52,815 nt of DNA from Phycisphaerales bacterium. GTDB taxonomy: Bacteria > Planctomycetota > Phycisphaerae > Phycisphaerales > SM1A02. The translations under genes and the position numbers were made by a program. Positions 1 through 8,999 of the stretch are shown here, in pieces. A model generated the notes under the pieces. That model had not been told where the DNA came from. It saw only the letters and a program-made list of their open reading frames with translations, and searched no databases. The stretch is taken from positions 1 through 52,815 of the forward strand of contig SIAA01000011.1 of NCBI GenBank assembly GCA_009692045.1. Reading direction: 5' to 3'. The stretch's first letter is position 1. Every line of letters begins with the position of its first letter.

Positions 1-229
1 CTGGTGCCGGTGGATCGTCAGGTGCAGGCACAGGGTCGTCAGCACTCAGGAGAACTGCGCAATCGGTGAGGCGGGCGCCAGCCTGCAGCATCTCCAAGCT
101 CGATGCCGCTGCAAATCCTGTGCAGGCACAGAAAGCGAGCAATAGCGGTCCTGCCAACGCGAGAAGCATCGGAAAGGCTGCTGAGGACTGTTGGACTAAA
201 CAGGTCTGAAAAGTCTTCGATCGTGGCAT
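1..229 (-). CDS. Secreted protein of unknown function, N-terminal fragment
   Basis: An open frame runs from an ATG at 229 to the window edge without a stop (76 codons seen). A GGAG motif lies six bases upstream of this ATG and decides the start; a second in-frame ATG is at 169. The translation opens with a short polar stretch (MPRSKTFQ) and then a hydrophobic core (MLLALAGPLLLAFCA) ending near TGFAAAS, a signal peptide with a plausible AxA-type cleavage site. The visible mature part ends in a Pro/Asp/Ala stretch. The gene diverges from carA, with about 180 bases between them. The rest lies outside the window, so no family can be named. The export signal is seen in the sequence; the function is unknown. 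Confidence 0.6.
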   Translation of the reverse strand, partial: MPRSKTFQTCLVQQSSAAFPMLLALAGPLLLAFCACTGFAAASSLEMLQAGARLTDCAVLLSADDPVPAPDDPPAP

Positions 230-395
230 TCGAGGCTCCACACTCATCCCGTTCCGGCATCGGGCTGGCAAATCAGTATCTATACGAGGGGACTGACGAT
301 GGAATCACTAAGGGGCGGCAGGCACTGGCAAGAACTGAAGGGTAGCCAACATTAGTCGACTCCGCAAGGAATGGCAGGTTTTCGTGGATAGCCTG

Positions 396-401
396 TAGAA
401 T
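396..401 (+). promoter_or_regulatory. Possible -10 element (TAGAAT) before carA
   Basis: TAGAAT ends ten bases before the preferred carA ATG at 411. The same hexamer precedes sucA and the 3-hydroxyanthranilate dioxygenase gene at similar distance. No convincing -35 box is visible. If it is a real -10, the transcript would start within a few bases of the start codon. Confidence 0.25.
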
Positions 402-410
402 GTGGAGCCG

Positions 411-1649
411 ATGCCAACCCCTCGCCGCCCTGCCCGACTTGCCTTGAGCGATGGCACCGTTTTCTCTGGTTGGGGGTTCGGAGCCCAAGGAACAACCTCA
501 TGCGGCGAAGTGGTTTTCAACACTTCAATGTCTGGTTATCAGGAGGCTCTCACCGATCTCAGCTACTCGGGACAGATATTGACCATGACGGTCGCCCAGA
601 TAGGGAACTATGGCATTTCAGCCCAAGACATAGAGAGTGCCGAGCCCTCGGTAGCAGGCTTCATCGTTCGCGAACTCTCTCGCATCACCTCCAACTATCG
701 AAGTGATACCGGGCTTTCCGAGTGGCTTGCGAACGCTGGCGTCTTGGGTCTCGAAGGTATCGACACCCGTGCGCTGGTTCGCAAACTCCGAAGTTCGGGG
801 TCCCAGAACGGGGCGATCTCTGATAACGCGACCCTGACGGATACCGAACTTGTGGCGGTCGCCAGGGGTGCCGAGCGCATGAGTGGGCAGAATCTCGTCG
901 TCGGAGCCAGCCCGCGCGAGACTTCGCAGTGGACCGAGTCGCTTGGGGAGTGGGCCCCGGTGGGAAGGCTCACAACGAGGCGCGGCTCAAAAACCTTGAA
1001 AGTCATCGCCATCGATTGCGGCGCCAAGCGCAACATTTATCGAAACCTTCAGCAGCGCAACTGCGCTGTGACGGTGCTGCCGCATGATGCGACCGCTGCC
1101 ACGATTCGGGGATACGCCGCCGACGGACTCTTCATCTCCAATGGTCCAGGTGATCCCGCAGCAGTTGAGACGACCATCAAGACACTGCGCGAGATCGCCG
1201 GTGAGATTCCGACTTTCGGAATCTGCCTCGGACACCAACTGCTGGCGCTTGCCATGGGAGCCCGCACTTGGAAACTACGGTTTGGGCATCGCGGTGCAAA
1301 TCAACCGGTGAAAAACCTGATGACAGGACGAGTGGAGATCACCAGCCAAAACCACGGCTTCTGCGTGGACGAAGAGTCACTGATTGCAGCTGGTGGTGAG
1401 GTGACTCACATCCATCTCAACGATGGCACGGTGGCTGGATTCCGTCACTGCACCAAGCCACTCTTCTGCGTGCAGTATCACCCTGAGGCCTCGCCGGGTC
1501 CCCATGACAGCGACTATCTCTTCGACTGTTTCGTCAACATGATGGAGACGGGACAGCCGCTCGACCGGGACTCCATGCAGCGTGCCCAATGCACCTCGGG
1601 CTCCAGCTCCGGCTCTGCCTCTGCCTCTGCCTCCGCGGTCAGCGTGTAG
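411..1649 (+). CDS. carA: Carbamoyl-phosphate synthase, small (glutaminase) subunit
   Basis: This cytoplasmic subunit hydrolyses glutamine and passes ammonia to CarB to make carbamoyl phosphate for pyrimidine and arginine synthesis. The N-terminal CPSase domain (LALSDGTVFSGWGFG, then NTSMSGYQE) is followed by a class I glutamine amidotransferase domain. The nucleophile is Cys272 in FGICLGHQ, and the His357/Glu359 pair lies in QYHPEASPG. I prefer the ATG at 411, which has GGAG close by; a GTG at 402 in the same frame would add three residues. The last 15 residues are a Ser/Ala/Gly tail encoded by a tandem hexamer, beyond the family's usual end. priA begins 13 bases downstream. The carB partner is about 29 kb away on the other strand. 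Identification is secure. Confidence 0.96.
   Translation: MPTPRRPARLALSDGTVFSGWGFGAQGTTSCGEVVFNTSMSGYQEALTDLSYSGQILTMTVAQIGNYGISAQDIESAEPSVAGFIVRELSRITSNYRSDTGLSEWLANAGVLGLEGIDTRALVRKLRSSGSQNGAISDNATLTDTELVAVARGAERMSGQNLVVGASPRETSQWTESLGEWAPVGRLTTRRGSKTLKVIAIDCGAKRNIYRNLQQRNCAVTVLPHDATAATIRGYAADGLFISNGPGDPAAVETTIKTLREIAGEIPTFGICLGHQLLALAMGARTWKLRFGHRGANQPVKNLMTGRVEITSQNHGFCVDEESLIAAGGEVTHIHLNDGTVAGFRHCTKPLFCVQYHPEASPGPHDSDYLFDCFVNMMETGQPLDRDSMQRAQCTSGSSSGSASASASAVSV
1614..1633 (+). repeat. Short tandem hexamer (TCTGCC) in the carA 3' end
   Basis: About three copies of TCTGCC, followed by a degenerate copy, encode the Ser-Ala repeat at the carA C-terminus. The array keeps frame in multiples of six, so copy-number change would only lengthen or shorten the tail. 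Confidence 0.7.
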
Positions 1650-1651
1650 CC

Positions 1652-1658
1652 GAGGAGG
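1652..1658 (+). promoter_or_regulatory. Ribosome binding site of priA
   Basis: GAGGAGG lies four bases before the ATG at 1663 and is the strongest Shine-Dalgarno match nearby. It fixes the priA start there, rather than at an upstream in-frame GTG (1582) that lies inside carA and would add a low-complexity Ala/Pro/Arg leader. Confidence 0.7.
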
Positions 1659-1662
1659 CGGC

Positions 1663-4182
1663 ATGGACGCGCTCAGACCATCCTCTTCCCATCAAGATCT
1701 TGATCTTTGGGGCAATACTGCTGCTGCGCCGACTGTGCGCCAAGTAGCTGCTGATACCTACACTTTTGTGCGCGTAGCAGTAGAGCGGGGAACTGATCAC
1801 TTTCCGGATGGATTGACCTATGCCGTGCCCGATGGGTGCAATGCTGGGAGTGCGGCGCATGACACTGGTGGGGACAACACGACAGAGTTCGCCATTGCCG
1901 CGGGAGACGCGGTTCGCGTGCCTCTTGGTCGCTCTGGGAAGGAGACCTTCGGCTGGGTGACGGCCGTTGGCGGTCGAGAACTCTGCGAAGGCCTGGATGA
2001 AACACGCGTGAAGTTCATCATCTCGCGGGAAGGAACGCGACTGCCTAGCCAACTGCTCGAACTAGCGCGCTGGATCTCGGCCTACTACTGCTGCCCGCTG
2101 GGAATGACACTCGCGGCACTCCTTCCCTCCGCCGTGAGGAAGCGCATCGGTGAGACCAAGCGGATTCTGCTTCGGCGCGCGGTCACTCAGACGGCAGTTG
2201 AAATCGCAGAAAGCTCAGACGCCGATTCGCGTGCTGGTCCGAAGGTCAGAAAACTTTCGAAGCAGCAGTCTGCGGTCTTGGCAGCGCTGGACCGCATGAC
2301 CTCAGAGGTGGAGTCAGCCGATGGCGGTGGCCCCGCCCCCACTTCTGGCGAATGCACACGCCCACGCGAAGTGGAAATGGGCGATCTGACAGAGGCCGCC
2401 GGGCTCAAATCAACTGCCCCGATTCGCACTCTCATCAAGAGGGGATTGATCCTCTCGCGCACGCACTCAGTCATCGAAGCCAAATGGATGAAGCAGCAGA
2501 TCATTGAGGTCGGGAAACCATCCCCAACGAAGGAGCAGCACACCGCTATCTCGCAAATCTCTGCAGCACTTGCAGCCGGCTTCAGTCAGCACCTTCTGTT
2601 TGGAGTCACCGGCTCGGGGAAGACTGAGGTCTACCTTTCACTCATTGAGAGCACGCTCTCCCGCGGAAAGAGCGCCATCATGCTTGTGCCGGAGATCGCG
2701 CTGACTCCGCAGACAACGGGCCGTCTCCTCTCGAGACTTGGCGCAGCGCCGGTTCTCTTGCTTCACTCGGGCTTGACGAGCGCTCAGCGCCATGAGCAGT
2801 GGTATCGGGCAGGTATCCCCGGACCAAAGGTTGTCTTGGGAGCGCGCAGTGCTATCTTCGCGCCGATTCCCGATGGTGAGCTCGGGCTCATCGTCGTCGA
2901 TGAGGAACATGATCACTCATACAAGCAGGATCAAGCGCCCCGGTACAACGGTCGGGATGCCGCCATCCGCCGGGCGCAAATTGCCGGCTGCGCCGTCGTT
3001 CTTGGCAGTGCCACTCCAAGTCTTGAGTCATGGCACAACGCCACAGTGCGCCGAGTTTCATCTTTACACCGCATGGCTCAGCGCGCCCCGGGATTGACGA
3101 CTCCGCGCGTGCAGATCGTTGATTTTCGCAGCGAAATGGCTCAGTGGAGCGACCGCCGTGTTCACCAGATCGGCCCTACCTTGCAGGCCGCACTTCGACA
3201 GACTTTGACAACGGGAGGGCAGGCGATTCTGCTGCTGAATCGGCGGGGATATGCCAACTATGTCGGCTGTGTGGATCAGCGCTGCCGCTGGGAACTCCAG
3301 TGTGATCACTGCAGTGCCCGCATGGTTGTCCACAAGGGCGAGACTGATCTGCGCCGCCTGAAGTTCATGCGCTGTCATCACTGCGGCGCTGAGCAGCGGC
3401 TGCCCCAGCATTGCCCCGCCTGTGACAAACGCCTGAGCGTGTTCGGGCTGGGAACGCAGCGCATCGAAGAGGAGCTTCATCAACTTCTTCCTGACCTCGA
3501 GGAGGGAATGCTTGCTCGAGTCGACAGCGACTCCACCACCACGGCGCAGGACTTTCATGAAGTGCTGGGCAGGTTTGCCCGCGGCGAGATACGCATCTTG
3601 CTGGGAACTCAGATGATTGCCAAAGGGCTCGACTTCCCCGGCGTGACTCTGGTGGGTGTCATCAGCGCGGACACCGCGATGAACATGCCCGACTTTCGCG
3701 CCGCCGAACGAACCTTTCAGTTGGTCTCGCAGGTTTGCGGCAGATGCGGGCGAGGTGCGGCAGGAGGTCTCGCCTTGGTGCAGACATTTCAGCCCGATGC
3801 CGCTCCCATTATCAAGGCTGCCCAGCAAGACTTTGAATCGTTCGCCGCAGCCGAACTGAAGTCGCGTGAGCAGTTCGGCCTACCCCCTGCCACACGCATG
3901 GCTCGCATCGTGGTGAAGGCCCCTCTCTCCAACAAGGCGAAGGAACTTGCCCAACAAATCGCCGAGGGCATGGCGGGTTTGACTGAAGCAACCTCTGTAA
4001 TCATCGATGGTCCCAACAAGTGCGCCATCGATCGCATTGCCGATCGATTCAGATTCCAGATCGAGATCCGCGCTGCCAGCGCCTCCACGCTCTCCTCGCT
4101 CCTCTCTGCGGCCAGATCCCGGGGCATCATTCGACTGAGCGAATCCGTTGCTGTCGATGTAGACCCCACGGCATTGCTCTAG
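1663..4182 (+). CDS. priA: Primosomal protein N', replication restart helicase PriA
   Basis: PriA is a 3'-5' superfamily 2 DNA helicase that recognises stalled forks and reloads the replisome. The 839-residue product has an N-terminal DNA-binding region, then the helicase core with Walker A GVTGSGKTEVY (Lys320) and a DEEH box (from Asp413). Next comes a zinc-binding insert with paired cysteines (CDHC, CHHC, CPAC), then the C-terminal helicase lobe (LLGTQMIAKGLDFP) and the PriA C-terminal domain. The region around residues 190-260, between the DNA-binding part and the helicase, is long and poorly conserved. A strong ribosome site sets the start. It follows carA by 13 bases, so the two are probably co-transcribed, although they share no pathway. 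Identification is secure. Confidence 0.96.
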   Translation: MDALRPSSSHQDLDLWGNTAAAPTVRQVAADTYTFVRVAVERGTDHFPDGLTYAVPDGCNAGSAAHDTGGDNTTEFAIAAGDAVRVPLGRSGKETFGWVTAVGGRELCEGLDETRVKFIISREGTRLPSQLLELARWISAYYCCPLGMTLAALLPSAVRKRIGETKRILLRRAVTQTAVEIAESSDADSRAGPKVRKLSKQQSAVLAALDRMTSEVESADGGGPAPTSGECTRPREVEMGDLTEAAGLKSTAPIRTLIKRGLILSRTHSVIEAKWMKQQIIEVGKPSPTKEQHTAISQISAALAAGFSQHLLFGVTGSGKTEVYLSLIESTLSRGKSAIMLVPEIALTPQTTGRLLSRLGAAPVLLLHSGLTSAQRHEQWYRAGIPGPKVVLGARSAIFAPIPDGELGLIVVDEEHDHSYKQDQAPRYNGRDAAIRRAQIAGCAVVLGSATPSLESWHNATVRRVSSLHRMAQRAPGLTTPRVQIVDFRSEMAQWSDRRVHQIGPTLQAALRQTLTTGGQAILLLNRRGYANYVGCVDQRCRWELQCDHCSARMVVHKGETDLRRLKFMRCHHCGAEQRLPQHCPACDKRLSVFGLGTQRIEEELHQLLPDLEEGMLARVDSDSTTTAQDFHEVLGRFARGEIRILLGTQMIAKGLDFPGVTLVGVISADTAMNMPDFRAAERTFQLVSQVCGRCGRGAAGGLALVQTFQPDAAPIIKAAQQDFESFAAAELKSREQFGLPPATRMARIVVKAPLSNKAKELAQQIAEGMAGLTEATSVIIDGPNKCAIDRIADRFRFQIEIRAASASTLSSLLSAARSRGIIRLSESVAVDVDPTALL

Positions 4183-4211
4183 TTCTGTCGGGGAATCGTC
4201 CACGATCTTGC

Positions 4212-4217
4212 TAGAAT
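4212..4217 (+). promoter_or_regulatory. Possible extended -10 element before sucA
   Basis: TTGCTAGAAT fits an extended -10 (TGnTAnAAT). It ends 14 bases before the sucA ATG at 4232, in the 49-base gap after priA. No -35 match is seen at 17 bases. This suggests sucA has its own promoter, with a very short leader. Confidence 0.3.
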
Positions 4218-4231
4218 GCAGTGCATTTCCT

Positions 4232-7204
4232 ATGGACCCTCAATCGGTAAACAGCTGGAGCGGCGACTACATCGACTCGCTCTATTCTCAGTGGCAGTCG
4301 AACCCCGAAGCGGTCGCTGCCGAGTGGCACCAGTTCTTCAAGGGATTCGATCTGGGGATGTCTCGCGCTGAGGCCAGCCTCGGGTCCGCTCCGGCAACAG
4401 AGCAGGCTTCATCTACAAATAATGACGCGCCCGCGGCTTCACCGGCGCCAACGGCGGCCTTGATCGCCGCACTCCGACTGCAACGAAGCGTCGACTCGCT
4501 AATCGAGGCCTACCGATTGCGCGGCCATTTGGGAGCGCAGCTCGATCCTCTGGGCACAGAGCGTCCCTTCCCTTCGGAACTGGCGCTCGAATCTTTCGGC
4601 CTTGCTGATGAGCATCTCCAACTTCCCTTTGACGCTGGCACTCTCCCCATGCCCAGCCCGAGTCCGTTGGGCGAAATCCTCAGCCTGCTTGAGGAGACTT
4701 ACTGTCGCTCAATCGGCGTTGAACTGGCGCACCTTGACAATGCTGAACAGCGGCGATGGTTGCAGAAGCGCATGGAGGCCTGTCGCAATAAGCCGCGATT
4801 CTCCAACGATGCCAAGCAACGCATCTTGCAGGATCTGCAACGCGCCGACGGCTTCGAGAGTTTCCTGGCCATGCGCTATGTGGGCAAGAAGCGATTCGGC
4901 ATCGAGGGCGCCGAGGCGATTATCGCCATGCTCGGCGATGTGATCGAGTGCTCACCAGGCCACGGGGTCGACGAGATTGTGGTGGGAATGGCCCACCGAG
5001 GTCGCGTAAATGTTCTCGCTCATGCAGTGGGCAAGCGATATGAGCAGATCCTCACCGAGTTTGATGAGGCATGGGAAGAGGGCTTCGCCGAGGGCGGCGG
5101 CGATGTGAAGTATCACCAAGGACACAGCGGTGAGAAGATCACCTCTGGCGGACAGAAGGTGCATGTCACGGTCTCTCCCAACGCATCGCACCTTGAATAT
5201 GTGAACTCGATCATTCTCGGGCGCGCCCGTGCCAAGCAGGATCGCATCCTTCGAGAGGATCGATCTCGTGCCGGCGTGCTCGCCCTTCTCATCCACGGCG
5301 ACGCGGCGCTTCCTGGGCAGGGCATCGTCAGCGAGTGCCTGAACATGGCGAGGCTGGATGGCTACTCGGTGGCGGGCACACTCCACCTAGTTCTGAACAA
5401 TCAGGTCGGCTTCACCACCGATCACAAGGATCTGTACAGCGGCACATATTGCACTGACATCGCCCTCGCATATGGCGCACCTGTCATTCATGTGAATGCG
5501 GACGATCCTGAAGCCGCGGTCTGGGCCATGAGATTGGCCTACGAGTTTCGTCAGGCGTTCGGTCGCGATTTCTTCATTGACCTCTGGTGCTGGCGCAAGC
5601 ACGGACATAACGAATCTGACGATCCTGATTTCACCCAGCCCTTGCTCTATCAGCGCGTGCGAGCTCACAAGCCCTCTGCGGCCCTCTACACCGAGCAACT
5701 CGTCAGTGCCGGTGTCACGACAGCAGAAGCGGCGGAGAGTTTTCGCACCCAACTGTTCGAGACCCTCGACAAAGCGCAGGCCCTAGTCAAACGGGCTCCG
5801 GTGGATCCGGCAGTTTCTCCATTCAACGGACTGTGGAAGGGCTTCACTTCAAAGTGGAGCGATGAGGCTGCACCGACTGCCGTCGATGCCAAAACTCTCG
5901 AGGCGGTGGCAAAGACTCTCGGCACTCCCTCTAACTCCATCAAGACTCACAAGACCGTCCAGAAAGTGCTGGCGCTTCGAGCTGCGACCTGTGAGGGAGC
6001 CAAAGCAGACTGGGGCACCGCCGAGGCTCTCGCCATCGGCACATTGCTGCTCGATGGACACGATGTTCGCCTAACCGGACAGGATGTCGAGCGCGGCACC
6101 TTCAGTCATCGCCATGCGGTAACCGTGTGTCAGACGACCGGCGCGAAAGACATTCCGCTCACGCGGCTCGACTCCAAGGGCTGCTTCACCATCCACAACA
6201 GCCCGCTTACCGAGATCGCTTGCGTCGGATTCGAATACGGTTACTCGCTGGTAGACCCGCAAACGCTCGTCATCTGGGAGGCCCAGTTCGGCGACTTCGC
6301 CAACGCCGCTCAAGTGATCATCGACCAGTTCCTCTGCTCAGCCGAGGTCAAGTGGTCTCGCTCGAGCGGATTGGTTCTGCTTCTGCCTCACGGATACGAA
6401 GGCCAAGGGCCGGAGCACTCCTCGGCGCGCCTAGAGCGATTCGTGCAGAACGGTTCGCAGGAAAACATTCAGGTTTGCGCCCCCACGACTTCGGCGCAGT
6501 ACTTCCACCTACTCAGGCGACAGGTGATGCGAAACTTCCGCAAGCCGCTGATCGTGATGAGCCCCAAGAGCATGCTGCGTCTCCCCGCCGCCGCAAGCTC
6601 GCTGGCAGAAATGTCCCGCGGCACTTTCCAGACCGTGCTGGCAGACCCCACCGCACCCAAATCCGTGGAGCGACTTGTGTTCTGCAGCGGCAAGTTCTTT
6701 CATGAACTGGATGCCCGACGCGCGGCTGGGAAGTTCAGTAACTTTGCTCTGGTGCGCCTCGAGCAGCTCTACCCCTTTCCCCAGACCGAGATCGCCGCGG
6801 TCCTCGAGGCCCATCCCCATGCGGAGATTTGCTGGGCTCAAGAGGAGCCAGAGAACGCGGGTGCCTGGCGGTTCATTCGCGGCGCCTTCATCGATCGCTT
6901 CGGCAAGGTGTTGCGCGGATTCACTCGCCCGGCGAGCGCGACACCCGCGGTCGGATCCTCGAAAGTTCACGCCAAGCAAGCCGAATCCCTGCTGGCACTG
7001 GTGTTCGAGAGTCCACTGGCAACCCCCGCTGCCGCCGTTCCTTCAACGCACGCTCCCGCCGTGGTGGCTCAGCCCTCTGCAGCAGGTGCGGCACCCGAGG
7101 GTGAATCCAAGGCCAATGATGGGCTCTTTGCTCCCACAAAAGTTGTGGACCCCAAAGATGACAGAGGGCGCGGGCGCTCCCGCAGGACTGCGCCATCGCG
7201 GTAA
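4232..7204 (+). CDS. sucA: 2-oxoglutarate dehydrogenase E1 component
   Basis: This ThDP-dependent enzyme decarboxylates 2-oxoglutarate and transfers the succinyl group to the lipoyl arm of E2, a TCA-cycle step. The 990-residue product has the typical N-terminal segment (DYIDSLYSQWQ), the transketolase core (HGDAALPGQG, LNNQVGFTTD) and a ThDP/metal region (NADDPEAAVWA, KHGHNESDDPDFTQP). The C-terminal pyrimidine-binding domain follows (SHRHAV, WEAQFGDFAN, LPHGYEGQGPEHSS). The ATG at 4232 is preferred; a TTG at 4208 would add eight residues that do not fit the family. The last 60 or so residues are an unusual Ala/Pro/Ser-rich, then Arg-rich, tail. sucB follows after 27 bases. No lpd (E3) gene is in the window. 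Confidence 0.96.
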   Translation: MDPQSVNSWSGDYIDSLYSQWQSNPEAVAAEWHQFFKGFDLGMSRAEASLGSAPATEQASSTNNDAPAASPAPTAALIAALRLQRSVDSLIEAYRLRGHLGAQLDPLGTERPFPSELALESFGLADEHLQLPFDAGTLPMPSPSPLGEILSLLEETYCRSIGVELAHLDNAEQRRWLQKRMEACRNKPRFSNDAKQRILQDLQRADGFESFLAMRYVGKKRFGIEGAEAIIAMLGDVIECSPGHGVDEIVVGMAHRGRVNVLAHAVGKRYEQILTEFDEAWEEGFAEGGGDVKYHQGHSGEKITSGGQKVHVTVSPNASHLEYVNSIILGRARAKQDRILREDRSRAGVLALLIHGDAALPGQGIVSECLNMARLDGYSVAGTLHLVLNNQVGFTTDHKDLYSGTYCTDIALAYGAPVIHVNADDPEAAVWAMRLAYEFRQAFGRDFFIDLWCWRKHGHNESDDPDFTQPLLYQRVRAHKPSAALYTEQLVSAGVTTAEAAESFRTQLFETLDKAQALVKRAPVDPAVSPFNGLWKGFTSKWSDEAAPTAVDAKTLEAVAKTLGTPSNSIKTHKTVQKVLALRAATCEGAKADWGTAEALAIGTLLLDGHDVRLTGQDVERGTFSHRHAVTVCQTTGAKDIPLTRLDSKGCFTIHNSPLTEIACVGFEYGYSLVDPQTLVIWEAQFGDFANAAQVIIDQFLCSAEVKWSRSSGLVLLLPHGYEGQGPEHSSARLERFVQNGSQENIQVCAPTTSAQYFHLLRRQVMRNFRKPLIVMSPKSMLRLPAAASSLAEMSRGTFQTVLADPTAPKSVERLVFCSGKFFHELDARRAAGKFSNFALVRLEQLYPFPQTEIAAVLEAHPHAEICWAQEEPENAGAWRFIRGAFIDRFGKVLRGFTRPASATPAVGSSKVHAKQAESLLALVFESPLATPAAAVPSTHAPAVVAQPSAAGAAPEGESKANDGLFAPTKVVDPKDDRGRGRSRRTAPSR

Positions 7205-7220
7205 CCTGACCCACAATGCA

Positions 7221-7226
7221 GGGAGG
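7221..7226 (+). promoter_or_regulatory. Ribosome binding site supporting the TTG start of sucB
   Basis: GGGAGG lies five bases before TTG 7232. The TTG is followed at once by the conserved E2 N-terminus ([11 protein letters not shown]), and no ATG or GTG fits better. The site therefore decides a non-ATG start. Confidence 0.65.
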
Positions 7227-7231
7227 CTCCA

Positions 7232-8410
7232 TTGCTTGATGTTCTGATCCCGAGTCCTGGAGAGTCAGTCACGGAAGTTCGGCTTGGCAAATGGGCGAAA
7301 GCCGATGGCGCTTGGGTGGATAAGGACGAGTTGCTCGTGGAAATCGAATCGGACAAGGCGACCCTCGAGTTGCTGGCTCCAGCCTCAGGAACTCTGGCAA
7401 TAAAGGCCAAGGCCGGTACCGACTTGAAAGTCGGAGCACTTGCCGCAGCGATTGACACCAAAGCCAAGCGACCCGCCTCAACTGCCAAGGCTGATACGGC
7501 AACTGCTGCAGTCGCGACATCAGCTCCGACCCGCGTCTCCGGCGTGGCCCGCAAGATGGCGGCCGATCAGGGAATCAATGTTGCTTCCGTACATGGCTCC
7601 GGCCCAGGAGGACGCGTGATGAAGGCAGATCTGGCAATCAAGTCGGTACCAATAGAACCCGCCGCCGCGCCCGTGAGGCGCGTGGCTTCGGTGACTGGCT
7701 CGCGCGCGGTGCGCCGGGAACGGATGACCAAGATCCGCGCCCGCATTGCGGAGCGCTTGGTTGCGGCGCAGCACAACGCCGCCATGCTCACCACCTTCAA
7801 CGAGGCTGACATGACTGAGGTCATTCGTCTGCGCAGTGAGCACAGAGATAACTTTGAAAAGACCCACGGGATCGGCCTGGGCTTCATGGGGTTCTTTGTC
7901 AAGGCGTGCGTGAGTGGGTTGCAGAAGTTCCCCCGTGTGAATGCTGCCATCGACGGCGATGAGATGATCTTCCACGACTACGAGGACATCTCAGTTGCGG
8001 TGGGAACTGACCGCGGTCTAGTTGTGCCCGTGATTCGTGATTGTGGCTCGCAGTCTCTCGCCCAGATCGAGACCACCATCAAGGACTTTGCCGTGCGCGC
8101 CCGCGGAGGCTCGCTCACGGTGGACGAGATGACGGGCGGCACGTTCACCATCACTAACGGTGGTGTGTTTGGCTCGCTCATGTCTACGCCCATTCTCAAT
8201 GCGCCCCAGTCGGGAATCCTGGGAATGCACGCCATCAAGCGCCGCGCCGTTGAGGATCCCTGCAACCCCGGCCATGTGGTGATTCGCCCCATGATGTATC
8301 TGGCCCTCAGCTACGACCACCGCATTGTGGATGGCTCGGAAGCAGTCTCGTTCCTTGTCCATGTCAAAGATTGCATCGAGAAGCCAGAGCGCCTGCTCCT
8401 GGGGATCTAG
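7232..8410 (+). CDS. sucB: Dihydrolipoyllysine succinyltransferase, E2 of 2-oxoglutarate dehydrogenase
   Basis: E2 carries the succinyl group on a swinging lipoyl arm and transfers it to CoA. The 392-residue product has one lipoyl domain (about 1-75) with the modified lysine, Lys42, in ESDKATLE. A flexible Ala-rich linker follows, then a peripheral subunit-binding domain (about 100-137: [18 protein letters not shown]). The C-terminal catalytic domain ends with the acyltransferase motif YDHRIVDG (His363, Asp367). Length and layout are typical of bacterial SucB. Translation starts at TTG with a good ribosome site. It forms an operon with sucA, and its C-terminus reads [20 protein letters not shown], as in 2-oxoglutarate-type rather than pyruvate-type E2. 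Identification is secure; substrate choice also rests on the adjacent sucA. Confidence 0.95.
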   Translation: MLDVLIPSPGESVTEVRLGKWAKADGAWVDKDELLVEIESDKATLELLAPASGTLAIKAKAGTDLKVGALAAAIDTKAKRPASTAKADTATAAVATSAPTRVSGVARKMAADQGINVASVHGSGPGGRVMKADLAIKSVPIEPAAAPVRRVASVTGSRAVRRERMTKIRARIAERLVAAQHNAAMLTTFNEADMTEVIRLRSEHRDNFEKTHGIGLGFMGFFVKACVSGLQKFPRVNAAIDGDEMIFHDYEDISVAVGTDRGLVVPVIRDCGSQSLAQIETTIKDFAVRARGGSLTVDEMTGGTFTITNGGVFGSLMSTPILNAPQSGILGMHAIKRRAVEDPCNPGHVVIRPMMYLALSYDHRIVDGSEAVSFLVHVKDCIEKPERLLLGI

Positions 8411-8420
8411 GATTCACCCC

Positions 8421-8981
8421 ATGCTGCACCACTCTCCTATCGACCGAACACTTTCACGGTCCAACCCGCTGCTGGCTCCGCTTGCTGGCGCGGTGCTGAT
8501 TGCCACTTTGTGTCTGGGACACGCTGCCTGCGAAGATGAGGAAGAAGCCCCGGTCATCAAGCCCCAACCGGTGCAGGCGACAGCCGCCGACTACAACGCG
8601 GTGATGGGGCGACTATCTACTGCCTCTGGCGCTGAGGCCAAGATGTTGACTAAGGCTGCGACGGGATCGGGATTCAGCGATGCCGACGAGACCGCCTACT
8701 GGCAGGCTCACAACGATCGAATTGCCGCGCTCACTGAGATCAGCGGCGTTCTGCGCGGTCGCGGTGTGCGCAAGCCCGTCTCCGAAGCCTTCGACAATAT
8801 GGCGCGAGTTGCCTTGACTGAGTATGTAGCTGCTGCCGGCAAGTACGCCGCGGCCAAGAAGGCCGGCAAGGCTGCTTCGCTGGGAAGCAATCCCAACCCG
8901 CCTCCTGCAGGTTCACCCTCGGAGAGCATGATTGAACTCTCCACGATCGGGCAGTGGAATGTCAATCCAAAGAAGAGTTGA
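8421..8981 (+). CDS. Small exported protein, possible lipoprotein, unknown function
   Basis: The 186-residue product begins at an ATG ten bases after sucB. Residues about 15-38 form a hydrophobic export segment (LLAPLAGAVLIATLCLGHAAC). The Cys after HAA could be lipidated, but the lipobox is imperfect, because -3 would be His. A very acidic EDEEEAP stretch follows. The mature part is Ala-rich and probably helical, and it ends in a Pro/Gly/Ser linker. I recognise no family. The frame's codon use matches its neighbours, and the export signal supports a real gene. It ends 18 bases before the stop of the convergent ftsI gene. Confidence 0.65.
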   Translation: MLHHSPIDRTLSRSNPLLAPLAGAVLIATLCLGHAACEDEEEAPVIKPQPVQATAADYNAVMGRLSTASGAEAKMLTKAATGSGFSDADETAYWQAHNDRIAALTEISGVLRGRGVRKPVSEAFDNMARVALTEYVAAAGKYAAAKKAGKAASLGSNPNPPPAGSPSESMIELSTIGQWNVNPKKS

Positions 8982-8983
8982 TT

Positions 8984-8998
8984 CCGCCTCGGTGGCGG
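8984..8998. terminator. Small hairpin between convergent genes
   Basis: CCGCC and GGCGG pair around a five-base loop in the 18-base gap between the exported-protein gene and ftsI. The stem is GC-only but just five base pairs long, and neither side has a T-run. It is at most a weak bidirectional terminator. Confidence 0.3.
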
Positions 8999-8999
8999 C

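Noticed and set aside
3064-3828. 254-codon frame antisense to priA
   Set aside because: It is fully covered by the conserved helicase and zinc region of priA, and the translation resembles no protein.
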